64,000 nucleotides of DNA from Synanceia verrucosa (taxonomy: Eukaryota; Chordata; Actinopteri; Perciformes; Synanceiidae). This document shows positions 34,688-48,600 of this stretch, piece after piece. The position numbers were made by a program, and so were the translations under genes. Where the stretch lies: contig CM056553.1 in assembly GCA_029721515.1 (NCBI GenBank), positions 8,506,349 to 8,570,348 on the forward strand. Direction: 5' to 3'. The notes under the pieces are model-generated. The model was not told the origin of the DNA. It did not search any database and saw only the letters and a list, made by a program, of their open reading frames with translations. Each line of letters starts with the position of its first letter. Position 1 is the first letter of the stretch.

Positions 34688-37600
34688 CACACACACAGCC
34701 GTCCTTTTTGCTTTTTCATTCTGCACGAGTCAGACGCCGAGCATCGATTCACTTTTTAAAGAGGCTGCAGTCATAACACAGGCGCTTGCAGCAGGTCTGG
34801 TTGATGTGTAAACATGCCCCTTTGCTTAAAGGTTGCCACGTCAAGGAGGCGTAACAGTCTGTTAACAAAAATACCTAGAAGTGTCACATTAACACCTGTC
34901 ACCTCAGCCAATCCTGCGGCATCGAGCGAAGTGACAGGGCTCTGACAGCAATGCTTATTACTAATAGCTAAATAGCAAGGCTGCAAAAGAAGGGACTGAG
35001 TTGACGACTGAATTTACATACATTTGCATGCTGATTAGAAAAGCTGTCATATTAGCGAATAGAAGAGATCGGAGTGATTACAAGGCAAGAAAAAAGAGTA
35101 CACGAAGAGAGCATGACAACATGCAGAGGGGCACAAAACATAAGATGACAGAAGACCTCACAGCATGTTGCCGTGGGGACGACTCCAGAGTTACAGGTTA
35201 TTGTAATGGTGTTTGAGAGATTAAGAGCATCACTAGGTTTTGTTGCTTCAGCAACCACAAAGGGACTCCTCTGAGGGAGAACCAGAGGATTACGGCACTT
35301 TAGTGGCACCCTGATCTGACATTAGATGGCAGCTGGCAGGTTCAGACAGAGTGACACACACACAGTGACATACAGGGTTGTGTGCAATCCAGGGATAGAC
35401 TGGGGTGGTCGTTTAGTAGTCAACATAAAATCAGTAAAGCGTGCACAGTGTCAGCATCTTGATGTACTTTGAACGTGTTTCTTATTCATGTGGAGTTAGA
35501 TGTTTGGTGCTTGGGGGATTTCATTCCATCACAGCAGTCTCCTGCGGTTATTTAACGCTCTCTATGTTCATCCTCTGAAGGCTGTGATCAGTGTATGTTG
35601 ACAGAAGTGTTGAGCTGTGAACATGCGCAGTACCTGAGTCCTCCGAGTCCTTGCTGTCAGGGGAATCCTCCATGTCATCGTCAGACATCTCCATCTCCTC
35701 CTCTCGCCTGATGCCCATCAGCTGCTCGTTGTGCATGTTTCGAATCTCCTGCAAAAAAAAAAAAAACACAAACGACAAGGTGGGCGGGTCAGAACTGCAA
35801 AGACTCATGCAGAGTGATGAAGTTGGAGTAGGATCATCAGCGATGCACCTCATTGATTTCATTGTTAATGATAAGCATTAGCTGTAAAGAATACTTATTA
35901 GATATCAGTGCAGGACAAAGGAGTGCAGATTAATAAAGATGAAGGATGGTCTCAGAGCTCTGATCTCTACACAGACACAGCCACAGTTTGTACTTTTCTC
36001 TTACTGGAAGAAAGCATTCACATTCATGCAGCTAAAACACATGTGGGCAAACACAGCTCCTGTCAAACATGTCCATCATATCAGAAGACACAATATTTAA
36101 CACAATAAAGCATTAAATGTAGGGATGTCCAATAATATTGGCCCTCAAACATTATCGGCAGATATTTACAAAAGAAATTAATATCGGTATCAGGTTTTCA
36201 TAACTGATGTCCAACTGCTGTAGTCTTCAGCCTTTCTGAGCCTCCCTGAACGTAGCATGCAACGTTTACTGGCTCGTACTTGATAATGCATTACAACAAC
36301 AAAAACAACAACAACAACAAGTGGATCGCTAGCTGTGGCTCCTCTGGTGCCTGACTAAAGTTATGTCTGGTTTGGAATTATCTCCCAGTGTTTCCTACGG
36401 ATAGTAAATGTGCCATCACACATGAGGACATGAGGAAGAACAAATAGGGCAGTCATATCACCCTGTCATTATCAGTCTGGTGCTTCATTTGTTGCACTTC
36501 ATAGGAGGGCTATGTTAGCCTGGACTGAAGCTGTTAAACTTTTTTGTGCCTCTCATGGTTTTATTTGCACTTTTTTCTTAGTCATATGACAGGGCAGGGT
36601 GGATTCAGTCCAATTTATAATTTAATGATCGTATTATTTGCCAAGTCATGGCCAGTTATAAGATAATATAAAATAGTTGCAGAGCACAGCAGGAAAAAGT
36701 AAGGAGATTTACAAGATTTAAAAAGATTTATGAAAGTATATGTGGTGCAGAACAGTGCAAAAATGCAAAATCGACAATATAAACAATATAAAAACATAAG
36801 AGCATGTTCAATATGGCCATCAGTTTCCCAGTCAATTAAAAAATGCATTTTTTTTTTTTTTTTTTTTAAAAGTTGAATTTGGAGTCTTACTTTGCACAGA
36901 GAATGTTTACATTTGGAGCCATGTTGCATTTCTGAATACATCCAGTAGGGCTTCACAACAAAATGAGTCAGAATGTGTTAATTCCACAACAGGAGATATA
37001 GTTTTGGTGTAAAATATTTGCACATATCAAATCAGCAAAAAAGCCAATATCGAGCATCCCTAATGAAATGCCTTCACGCTTACACTGTTTACTTTTTGGA
37101 AACCCACAGTAGTTACTATAAAATAACAATTTTATCTGTTTCATTTCAACCTCACGGGCAGAATCACTAACTATTTAATCCATCTGGATACCAGGAACCA
37201 GAGGCAGGTTTCTAACCGATTGAAAGATTAAGGTCAAACCAGTGAATTGGATTGGTTGTAAATTAGACCAAACCCTCCGGGTCTGTGACAAAACCAACCA
37301 ATATGTGCTTGCATGGGTTTTTAAATGTCATTATTATATCATATCAGTGATCAAGCCATTCCCTGTTGTGAGCCAATGTTTGATCTGCAAGAGTACAAAG
37401 TGTCCCCTTACAAAGAAGAGGTCTAATGATAATGGAGCAGGAGAATGGAGAACACAGCGGACTATGCTGTGAAGAGTTGAACAAGCGTGTAAACATGGAG
37501 GGTTTAGAAGACATGAAAAACGAAAGCAACAACATAAAGTGATTGTTTTTCATGAAAACAAAATTTAAAAAAAAATTGTAAGCGTCCATTGTCTAGATGT

Positions 37601-39555
37601 GATACAGTATCTCTATGTTGTCACTATAGCAAGAAATGTCAGACAGTAATATCGAAGTATTGCCTGCTCCTCGCTGGAAAAGACAATGAATAGGTGCTTT
37701 ACTAGCTAATGAGTGAACATGTGTCATGTAACAATGTGAGCCATTAGGTAATGACAGCCTGAGATGATGACTGTTATTAATACGCTGATTACAAGATATA
37801 ACAAGACATTTTCCATTGTGTCAAAACTCAATCACAACTCAACAAAGGCTACAGAGTAAGATTCAGTCGACTACAGGCAAGGAACTGATCAATAACATAT
37901 TAGGGGGAGACGCTGAAGGCAGAAACAGCTTTTCACACACTGATCAATTTTAAGATTTTGCATGATTTTGTTTCCATGTTTTTTTTTCAGGCCAGTGGAA
38001 AATAAACATCCAAATACACATGTAGGTGTGTATTTTGTGAAACCTTTCATATATTGTGGATATGTACATACGACACCTGCAACGAAAAATACTCCTAAAT
38101 TGCCAAGAAGCTGCACAAACATAAACAACCTTTTTGCCATCTGTCAGCTGACATTATCAGCCTAAGCCCATGGCAGAGGTCAAACAGGTAGTCCACACAC
38201 AATCATCTGGTGTGTACGGCACCGACTGTACACACTACATATACACATAAGCACACAAACAACTTAAAAAAGGCAATAGAGGGAGGCAGCTGTTGTCTGA
38301 GTCCGCCTGGGAGCTGCAATGACTCTACGCCACTGCTCGTTCATCCATATTTCACCTCCAGGCCAAAGAATCACACTGAATATACAATATGACTGAGAGT
38401 GAAACCGGCTGCCAATTTGATGATAAACTACCCCTGAGCAACTGCACTTACTTACCTATGCTCTTTACACTGGCCAGCGACTGCCAGTCCTGTGCACTGC
38501 AGCCTCTACAGTCTGTATGATCAATGTGAAAATAAACCTGCATTAAGCTATATTTCTGATTTTGGATCAAATCACTGTGTGTAATGTAAAAGAATGACTG
38601 GCTGTGCTGACAGTTAGTGAGAATTACCACTCACCCCTGCTGCTCCATGCAGCTTTTCAACACTTTTCACCCATTATGTTGGTTGTCTGACCTTCACACA
38701 GAATGTATGGTTAGGTCTTACAGCTCTTATTACCCCCACATATAAAACCAAAAGCAGCTCAGACAAACTGTGTGCTCCACCAGCCCAGAGATAAATAAGA
38801 GCTCTGAAGTAAACAATAAACATCTACCAACACAACAGCCCCCCATGGTTCTCTAAGTAGCTGGCGGCAACCAAACTAAAAAGATGAATATTGAACGTCT
38901 ACTTCATCAGGTGACTGTGGTGAATCAGGGATGTTTTTACAGGTACTGTGACTTTCATGTTCACCGAAGCTTTAAACCAGCAGAAACAAACTGCAACATA
39001 TCAACACCTTAAAAAGTCAGTATGGCTCAGTTGTTGTCAAGCAGTTGCTTATTTCTACATCCAGCAGATACAGAATAACATCGGAATTCATTTGGACTCG
39101 AATCTCTGGCGAACTGATGAATGTGCGTTCAATATTCACCCTCTTTTTGCTGTTTTTCCATTTGACTTCCGAGGAAATTACCTGTCTCTTTAGCTGCTAA
39201 ATGCTCCACTCCAAATAACAGCTTGTTGCTACCTTCATCTGTCTCCCTGCTGTTTGGCAGTTTTGCTAAAAACTGCAACTGCATCGAAGAATCCAGCCAT
39301 AATTATCTGTGAGTTCGTCACTATGAACCGTTCCTTTCCCATACAAGTAGTGATTTGATGCATTCATAATATATTTTAAACATGTTTTTTATATTTTAAA
39401 TACAAAAAGCTCATTTCTACCAGTTATCCTCCATCATGCATAATGATGTACTTCAACACTAACAAACAGCTGCAGAGATGCAGACCAAGAACTTTGTGTA
39501 CAAATGACTTCTGATCTGTCTCTCTCTCTCACTCACTCACTCACTCACTCACTCA

Positions 39556-39604
<49 letters not shown>

Positions 39605-42600
39605 CAGTGAATGTGGCATCTCTGAATGACTATTGAGTGTATTCTCAGAGACATAATAATGTGTAAAGTAGCCACAGACAACGTTTGAACTATATCATTT
39701 AAAAGATTGTTTTCTGTGAATGGAGGACATATTCTGCAGTGGGATGTCAGTCACCCACAGTCATCTATGGTCATGCTGTACTCCCTGGTGTATGCAGTGT
39801 GTACAGCAAATCTATGAGGGAAGGAGGATGGACAGATCTCTGGAGGCCAGATGAAAACACTCTAGTATCCACATAATAGATTTCAATGCTTTCTGCAGTA
39901 ATGTACATATAGAAGAGAACAGATCCCTGAGAGACCCTCAAGGTCTCAGCGAGGGGCGTCACACAATGAGGCATTTACATATAAACATGCATCATCCAGC
40001 TTCCTACTTACTTGTCAAGTGTGTGTTAAGAGATCTTAACAAAAGCTATTATAAGCACAAGTTCTCACAGTTGCTATTAGAGATGGGAAATGTTCGAGAT
40101 TCTGCAGCAAAGTTGAACATTAACAATAAGTATGCTTCGCAACGCACCTACCTTTAAAGACATGTTTTAGTACAAGTTGATTACTACTTCACCTTAAACC
40201 TGCTGGTTTTTCACTGTGAGGTTGAAAAAGAACTTACCAACCGGACATGATCATATACTGTCCATTAGACCGAGCACTGCACCACACTACAGACAACCTG
40301 TCACCATGCCAATTACTGTGATGCTCCATTGGACGGAGAGGAAAAAAAAATAGTTATCATTTAGTCGATGATAAAAATGCTGTTAGATTTGAAAATGAAG
40401 GCGCTTGTATGTCTCAAGATGTTCCTCTTCAGTTATAAATCTTAATAGTTGTTGGTGCAGGGAAAGAAGGTTTATGACTTACCAGGACTACCGTATGTCC
40501 TGGACACCCTTAAAGATGGAAAACTCACCCAGCAGCTTGAATCCAATTCACAGGGGAGGGCAGCGGTGGAGGGAGGGAGGAGGTTTGGACTGGCTGGAGT
40601 GAGCAGCTATCTGTTCTGTTTCCTGGCTTCATTCAAAGTACTTACTGTAACATGGAGTCTGCTGTTTGACTTCTGAGTTCACCTATTTTTTTCCTTTTCC
40701 TTCCCTTGTTTGAATTTTTATAATTATGTCACCCAAATGTTAGCATCTAACTATCAAATAAAAACAAACACCTTCACCATGAATAAAGAGGAAAACAGGC
40801 TTTTGAACAAAATGGGATAATAGTCTAAATTTCCATAAATCATGTGAACAGCAGGATGAAATCAAAGCGTACCAACCTCTGCTTGTTTGCGCCACATGTC
40901 CAGGTTCTTGCGCTGAGCTTTGGAGAAATGGTCCCATGCCTTTTGTTTGGAAGCAGCTTGGAAAACAGACACAATCTGTTCAACTGTGGCGGGACGCAGG
41001 GAAGGACCAGAGACCATCCAGAGACAGAGAGAGAAAGAAAGACAGAGGGCAGGTGGGGAGGAGCAGAGGAGTGAGAAAGTGGAGTCAACTAGGGACGTAA
41101 AGAACTGTGTGTGTGTTCAGTGTGTTTACGTGTGTGTGTGTTTTATGTGTAGTTACATGTGTGTGTTTAATATGTGTTAACAAGCGTGTGATCTACTTAC
41201 CGGCTGATGCCAGCGCATCATCTCCTGGATGATTGGTCAGATACTGTAGTTGCCCACACGCAAACTTAAACAACTTGAATAAATCACAATTTTCCTCCTC
41301 CAACCCTCTTAAATTATATATGATATGCTCCTCCATATAGAATAAAGGCCTTGAACATTGCGGCTCTGCTCATACTGACCTTTTATCTTGTTGCAAAGTT
41401 AACAATTGTGGTAGAATGTCTTGATTACTATGAGCACCAAATATGGGAAAAACTAATGACATTTCCACTAGCCTCAGCTGTACTGTGTTGCAAATATTAG
41501 CTTGCTAACATGCTAAATTATGATCTGTATAATACCTCAGCATGTTGTCCAAGGACACCTTATTAAATGAGCGTCATGTACCTTGTCAATGAAGATTTTG
41601 TTCTTCCATTAAGTTTCAAGATTTGGCAGCTATTAACCCTTCAGTACAGCTGTAACTGAAACAATGTAGAATCATAACAGAGCCGAGTGAGCTACTTTGG
41701 GTCAGAAAGGACCAGAACTTTCACTCAGTTTCCACTGTGTGATGTGTATGATGACAAGTGCTCTGGGTCGGTATAGTCCATGTCAGATCTGATCATAGCT
41801 GCAGCTCATTGATAGATTCATTTCCCTCTCAGCTATCTAGCTGTCATGTGAGTGGTCATGGAGTTTATGGGTGGTCTGTGTCTCCCTGTGGTCCTAATGT
41901 ACACAGGAGGGAGTCAATATGACCACCAGCTTGCAGAGTGGTGAGAGGGAGAGAACAGTACAGGGATCAATAGCATCTTCCCAGAACGCTGTAATTTGAT
42001 GGAGCAGATCGATGGTGAAGGCAGAGAAGAGAGGAAAGGGCACAGACAGACGTTTAAGTCTGTGAGCTCATATGCTACAAAGTAGCCCAAATAGAAACTC
42101 TTTACCATGCTGTCTGAGGATTATCTTAGAAAAAAGGACATTGTTTCTGGAAGAGAAAGATGCTTTTAAGTCTTTTAAATTGATTTTTTTCAATGCTTTG
42201 AGCACCACAAATGGAATTCTCTCCCTTTATTTGTGCAGCAGAAGATTTGAGAAGCCAATATCTCATAACAGGGCACATAAAATAAAAAAATATGCATGGC
42301 GATATGGTGTTTTTTTTCCTGATTTGGACGGACTGACCTGAAAAGGTGATATAGTCCATCAGAGACTGACCAACAGTATGTTAATGTCAACTAAAAGAGG
42401 ACACAGACTCAATATTTATGTATGGGCAGAGAGTTGTTCCCAAGCAAAACTTATAAAACCTCCTCAGGAGGCCAGTCTCTGCAATATCATTAATATGATC
42501 AGCAATGCGCGAGGAGGAGCACAAGGGCCATGAATAGGAACGGGTTTGTATGATGGAGGATGGCTAATACAAGGACAGCCTCTCTCTTTGTGTGATTTAT

Positions 42601-45600
42601 CTAACTAACAATAAATGATCGCAAAATGGGGAACTTCACTTTGTGTTGAGGGATGTTTACATTCTATTTAACATGCATGTGGTGGGATATGCAGAGACAA
42701 AGTGCCAAAGTGCTGCAGGTGGTGGTGTAAACCAGCAGCTGCACAGCCGAAGCTGTCAAAAGCAGGCAGGAGCAGAACGCTTTGCCTTTGGCCTTCTCAT
42801 CAGTTAAAATGAGCTAAGCGTGTGTTCATTGTGTATGTTCGGCCTCTGCTGTATTGCATACTATTGGAATGCATAGGGCTACTTTTTACATACATCTTCG
42901 GAAGACATGAATATTTCACTGCAGCCGAGGCACCAGTATTATCTTTCCTCCATCGCTGGAGACAGATGTTTTTTGGAATAAGAAAAGCAAGACACTAAAC
43001 GCTGAGTTTAGAGTGATATAAGAACACTGTTAGGAAAGAAATACAACTTACCTTTAAGCCATCGTTCCAAAAACAAACTACCGTGACACAAGATGGGTTT
43101 CTACAAGGCTTATTAAACTCAACAATGTTTAAATCCACTATATGTAGAAGATAATATTATACTTACTTATTCACAGAATTAAGTCGTTCAGGCACAAAAA
43201 GTTTTACAGTGTTTTTATGAGGCGTGTCTCTTCCTATAAGAGGGACTTAACACCAAACCAGAAACCTGGCCAAGCATGGATTGGACTCATTCTTAACCTC
43301 CTGTACTTACACTGCACAACAAGGAGTGTGATAAATGTATTATAGTGGTGAACTTTAAAAGGACCTGATATACTGTTGTACACTTACAGTACTTTACAGT
43401 ACAGCCGAGTGTGTGGGTGGGACTAAGAACAGAGGACTCACATTGACCAAGTATGCCAGCCAGAGCCGTCTTGAACTTCTCTTTAGCCTCTTCCACCTCC
43501 TTCTCGTGCTGACTCTTCTCACTTGTCAGTCGGCGGATGTGGCCGTTGGACGACTGGATCATGGAGTAGAAGTTGTTGGCGTTCCTGCGGTTGACTTCAC
43601 CTCGTTCCAGCCAGGTCAGGAGCACACGCACCGCTTCAGGAAACTTACTGTCATCTGTCCGGGAGGAGAGAACACAGATGAAGGAGGAGTGAAGCAAAAA
43701 ATACATGATTCCTGTCAGGTCCCAGGACACTTAAGGTGGTGAAAGCAACAGATGGCGAGCTGAAAAGTATTACAAAAACTACACTGTAATTACACTCATA
43801 ATCTTTGCTCTTCTATATGATTTTTGGTAGAAATCATACAGACGAGCATAAAGGAAAATACAGGTAACAGGAATAGTAGCAAGCACCTTTTACTCTGCTG
43901 AGTGAAAAGTACACAATGTAAAGGGTTAATGTGAGTGAGGTGACCCTGGAAAGAAGAATAAAAAATAAAAAATAAAAGCAGTAAACCGTAGAGAACAAGG
44001 CCAGGAGAACAAAAAGACATCTGTGCTCCTGGATGAAAGGAAAAAATAGAACTGTGTGTATGACAGACGGGCATATGCTCGCTAACAAAGAACTTCACAA
44101 ACCTCAATGACACCTGAGGGGAGTGAAGAGAGGCAGTCTGGGTAAAAAAATGGACTGTATCATCAAAAGGACAGATTAGGTTGTGTGTGGGAATATAACT
44201 AGCACCGAAAAGGGCTGAACACAGATTTTCCTCTGGGTGGACAATTCAGCAAAGAGTAAACCTAAATCTGCAGCAAATAGCCAGGATAAGCTCTTCAACA
44301 ACAGCAGCCCCAAGTGTTCAGAAACAAATCATTAGTTATAACAACACCGTGTTAGAGTTCTTTACATCAGGGCCAGGGCTGAAATGACACATGCAGATGA
44401 TAGAGAGGCAGAAAGTCACAGAAATTCTGTGACTGAGACCTGAAGCGTCATCGCTCATCAGCAAAAAAAGATCATTCAGCCAGAAACTCGAGGGAAAGCT
44501 TAGGAGACGGGGAGAGGAGAGCAGGAAGCAAAGGAGACGAGAGGAGAAGAGCATGTGATGAGGGAAGAGTAAACTGATACACCGAGCTTAACAGCCTTTG
44601 TGTTATGTCTTTTGAAAGCAAATTTCCTGAATTTGTTGGAACATGAGAGAAGTGCTTTGTCAGTTTTAGCAGCTGCAGTTTTGGACCCTTGCTGTAAAGC
44701 CCTGGCCTGCACAGACTGTACAGGTACACACGTAGACTCTTTCACATCCTTGTCCGTTTGAGTTGTCCATTTCGGTTTATCTATCTTCTTGTATTGTTGT
44801 ACTGACTGGCTCCTGAGCTTTGGACTCTGTTTGTGCTATTATATCATGCACATATTTCACTAAATATATTTTGCCAACCTTTGATCTTGTCTCCCAGCTG
44901 GCTGCACTCGTGCTCAGAGTAGTGGACGATGGGTGGAGGGGAGGGTGGCCGGAGGCGATCCTCCTCGATCTTGCGGCGGTGCCTCTCCTCTCGGGCCAAC
45001 ATGCGCTGGTGACACTCCCACTCATAGAGGTCGTCTCTGGCCTGGGCGAAGTCCACGTGGAGACGGCCGGTGTCTTTTTTGTCTGTGCTGGAGCCCAAAC
45101 GAATACGGTAACCTATTTGACAGACAAAAGTGTAAAATTGTATTAAAAAAAAAGAGATGGCAGGTGACAGAAAAGTAAATATGATGGGAGAAGCAGGTGC
45201 AGGGAACTCACAAAAAAATTAAGTAATCTGTCAGCTCGGTAGTTCGATGTCATATGAATTTTCCAGAATTATGAAAGATAACATTTCTTCACTGTACATT
45301 TCTTTTTAGTCATGCTAGCGACATGGCTCTAGGAGTAGCAAGACACTTTATATGGACATTCATGATCCCCAGAGGATGGATCCTCATGACTTTAGTGATC
45401 CTCTGACTTTTCCTCTATCACAAGCACAACGTTCACATTGTGGTTTTGAGTTGAACGTCTTGAACAAATGGTACATACAGTCACGTCCCCCTCTGGATGC
45501 ATGGTCATGTTTCCATTTAATTAATCCAGTACGTTAGTTTATGACTAAATAGCTGCAAAATTCTCCTCAGCTGTACTTTGTGATTAGTGTTAATTCCACT

Positions 45601-48600
45601 ATACACTATAAATATTACACCTGCTATATCCACGTTATTGTTGTAATTGTGTGCATGTTAGCAAGCCGATGTTAGCACTCAGCTCAAAGCACCACTGCCT
45701 GCATGCATCCTCACAGTGCCGATAGCATGCCTGCAACCTCTCAGTCATAAGATACTGACAGCACAGAGGAAGAAACCAGGGCATCATGTGACAAAGATCC
45801 CTAGTCACATTCAGACTGAGGAAGTCACGGTTACATGGTTTCCACCTCAAGACCACCGCAACGCCTGACTGCCTCTAATTTTTGACAGCTGTCATGATCA
45901 CACTTGGTGCTTGCACGTGGCGGTCAGTCTTTTATTAATCATTCTATAATCACTAAGTCGTACATCTTCTGGACTGCTCATGGGAACAGAGATTTTAATT
46001 CCAGAGGCGTGGATTTGAGTAACATAGGAAAAAAAGGACACAGAGATGGAAAATGTACATGCATGAGCTTTACTCTATTTGTGGCACGATTTCTTTCTCG
46101 GCCAGTGGGAGAGTCACTTTCCATCACCTTCCACAAGCTCAATTTGAACTACAAATAACAGACAAACCTCTTAATTTGGGTCTTCCTGCTTCCCACATCT
46201 CACTTTATCCTTGTCGCACCTATTTTGTTTGTTGGAGCCATTCCTTCGACAAGATGTACTGTAAATGTAGGGTTTTGTGGAGTAACAGAAGGACTGCATC
46301 CTTTAGTCAATACACAAGAGATACTTAGGGAGGCCAATTACTTCTCTGGAGGCACTGAAAGACCACAATATCCCTTCATTACTCCCTGCTTCCCTCTTAT
46401 CCTCTCACTCTCCTCCTTACTCAATTTCCACTAATGGCTGGTTGCGGCTCTAAAGTGAAATCATGACCATTTTGTGATTTAATTGGCTCAAATGATCAGA
46501 GAGTGTGTTGAAGTGCGAGTGTTTGGGTACACATGTGTAAGTGTGTGTTCTAGCCGGACACAGTAATGATGCCCAAAGTCATTCACTGTGAGGCCTAACA
46601 CACACTCTTCACAGGAGGGGGTGACGGGCTCCCAAACTATCACTACTTCAATATTTCATATAGAGAAGATGTCAGTGTGCTGGGACTGCTCGTGTCATTG
46701 CTGAGTACCACGTTTGCACAGTGTGTATATGTATGAGTGTGGTTGTCTGTGTGTGTGTGGGTGGGGTATTATTTATGGGAAAACTACACAACTCTGTCAT
46801 TTGGCTAATATATGGAGCTCAGCTCCCACGTCTCACGGCAAGAATGGAGGCAGACAAAATCACAGGAACCTCTCAATCAAACTAATTCCCACACAAACAC
46901 ACACAGACTTTTGCACATGCACGAACCCACACTTAATAATAACGCTGGGAATATGAGGTTAAATGGGCTTTTTCAAAGAAGGAATATACGGCCAGCACAC
47001 AGAGATTTAAGCTGCTGGGAAAATGAAGATAAGAAATCATAAGCTGGTCACATGGTTAGTAGCGAATGGTCATTTATATCCTCTGTTGTGTGAGCCTCCA
47101 GTTCTGTGTTTTTTCATATTTTTTAAGTTTGGCTCCACATAATGCAACACACACAAGCCACCGTTGCTATGGCTAGGAGGGCGACTCGGAGCTGTTGTCT
47201 ATTCTGCTTGTTTTTTGGTGCTGAATGTGTAACCTTTAGCTTAGCACTTACAGTTATGCAGAGTTACATTCAATACAATTCTAAGCTCTGGGATCTGATG
47301 TGACTTTTTCTGATGCAGTGGTTCCTTTGTTAATCAGAAAACTGTAATTGGCACGATATTGTTGATGGGAGTTTTACTTCCTACTTTACATTACTATGGA
47401 TTCTTGTTTTACGGTAAGTGTGCAGGATTAGGTCATCTAGTGGTGTGGTTGCCCTCCGCTCACTCTTCCCTGTCAAAGAATATGATAACATGAGCTGCTG
47501 ATTGCAAAACTATGGTAAAGCCATGCGCCTCGTTCAGAGACCACCCACAAATTAATAACACAACTTTAGGAGCAACAGAAGTCAGGCGGTAGGACAGTGC
47601 TGCACTCTGCAGCTCACGCTCAGGGAACTACAGAGTGTTTGGTTTGTCCATTCTGGGCTACTGTAGAAACATAGCAGACACAACACAACAATTCTTAATT
47701 TCAGGTGATGATACATTGATGACAACATAGTAATAAACGCGCTATACCTTTCATGCAGGTAGATCCCCTGACATGTTACACAAACAAACACAATGAAATG
47801 CTCTAGAGTAGTGACTTCTTACCCGACAGGAAGAGAGCCTTGTCCACTGTAAACTCTTCAGCAAATCTGATATGGCAGAAGTTTTTCTTGCTTTTGCGTA
47901 TGGCGGTGATATCACCACACTGCCCGAAGACCTCCATGATGAGCTGCTCTGTTGCGTTCTCAGGCAGACCACCGACAAACACTGTCTTACACCCTGGTGG
48001 GCGGTCTCTCGTGGCCGGAGGGGGAAGGTCTGTTCAAAAGTAGCGGAAAAAAGGAGAGAAAATGCACTTTTATATCAGTCATGAATGGGCTGAAATATCA
48101 AGAGAGGGCTGGGAAGCATTAATCTGAATGATGAAACCATGTGCACTTGCATTTATGTTCAGCTGAAATACAACCATGAGGAATGATTCAGCTGAACACT
48201 GAAAGTCGATTCTGAGTATGAATTATGCTCTTTGAGAAGCTGAAAACAATAAGTCGAATGTCGACAACACACTCTTTTGATCACTGCAGGAAATCCTTTT
48301 GGCAGACCCGAGGAGCAGGTCTGATTCCTGTCTGTTGTTTTGACTCAAAAGTAATGTATGCTTGTACTGTATGTATAGTCAATAGAAAGAAAATCAGAAA
48401 TAGACACTGCTCACTTGGAGCACCAATCTGAAAACACATTCTTACTTTAACATTTGAATAGCATTGATTCCAACAGGTTCAACCAATAACAAAGGCCTGT
48501 GTGTTTACTCTGTGTAGACTGTATAAATATATTCAACAAGCATAGAGGTAGAAACTATAGATGAGGACAAATGGAACAGAAAGTCACCCAACCAATCAGA

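Larger units (their letters stand above)
35749..40876. other. enox2 intron
   Basis: Contains a hAT-like element (36120-37062) and a large microsatellite (39519-39602). Nothing else supported. Confidence 0.7.

Noticed and set aside
38456..38496. 41-nt minus-strand segment with a gtaagtaag donor in an enox2 intron
   Set aside because: The acceptor side lacks a pyrimidine tract, and inclusion would shift frame between two phase-0 exons. Probably chance.
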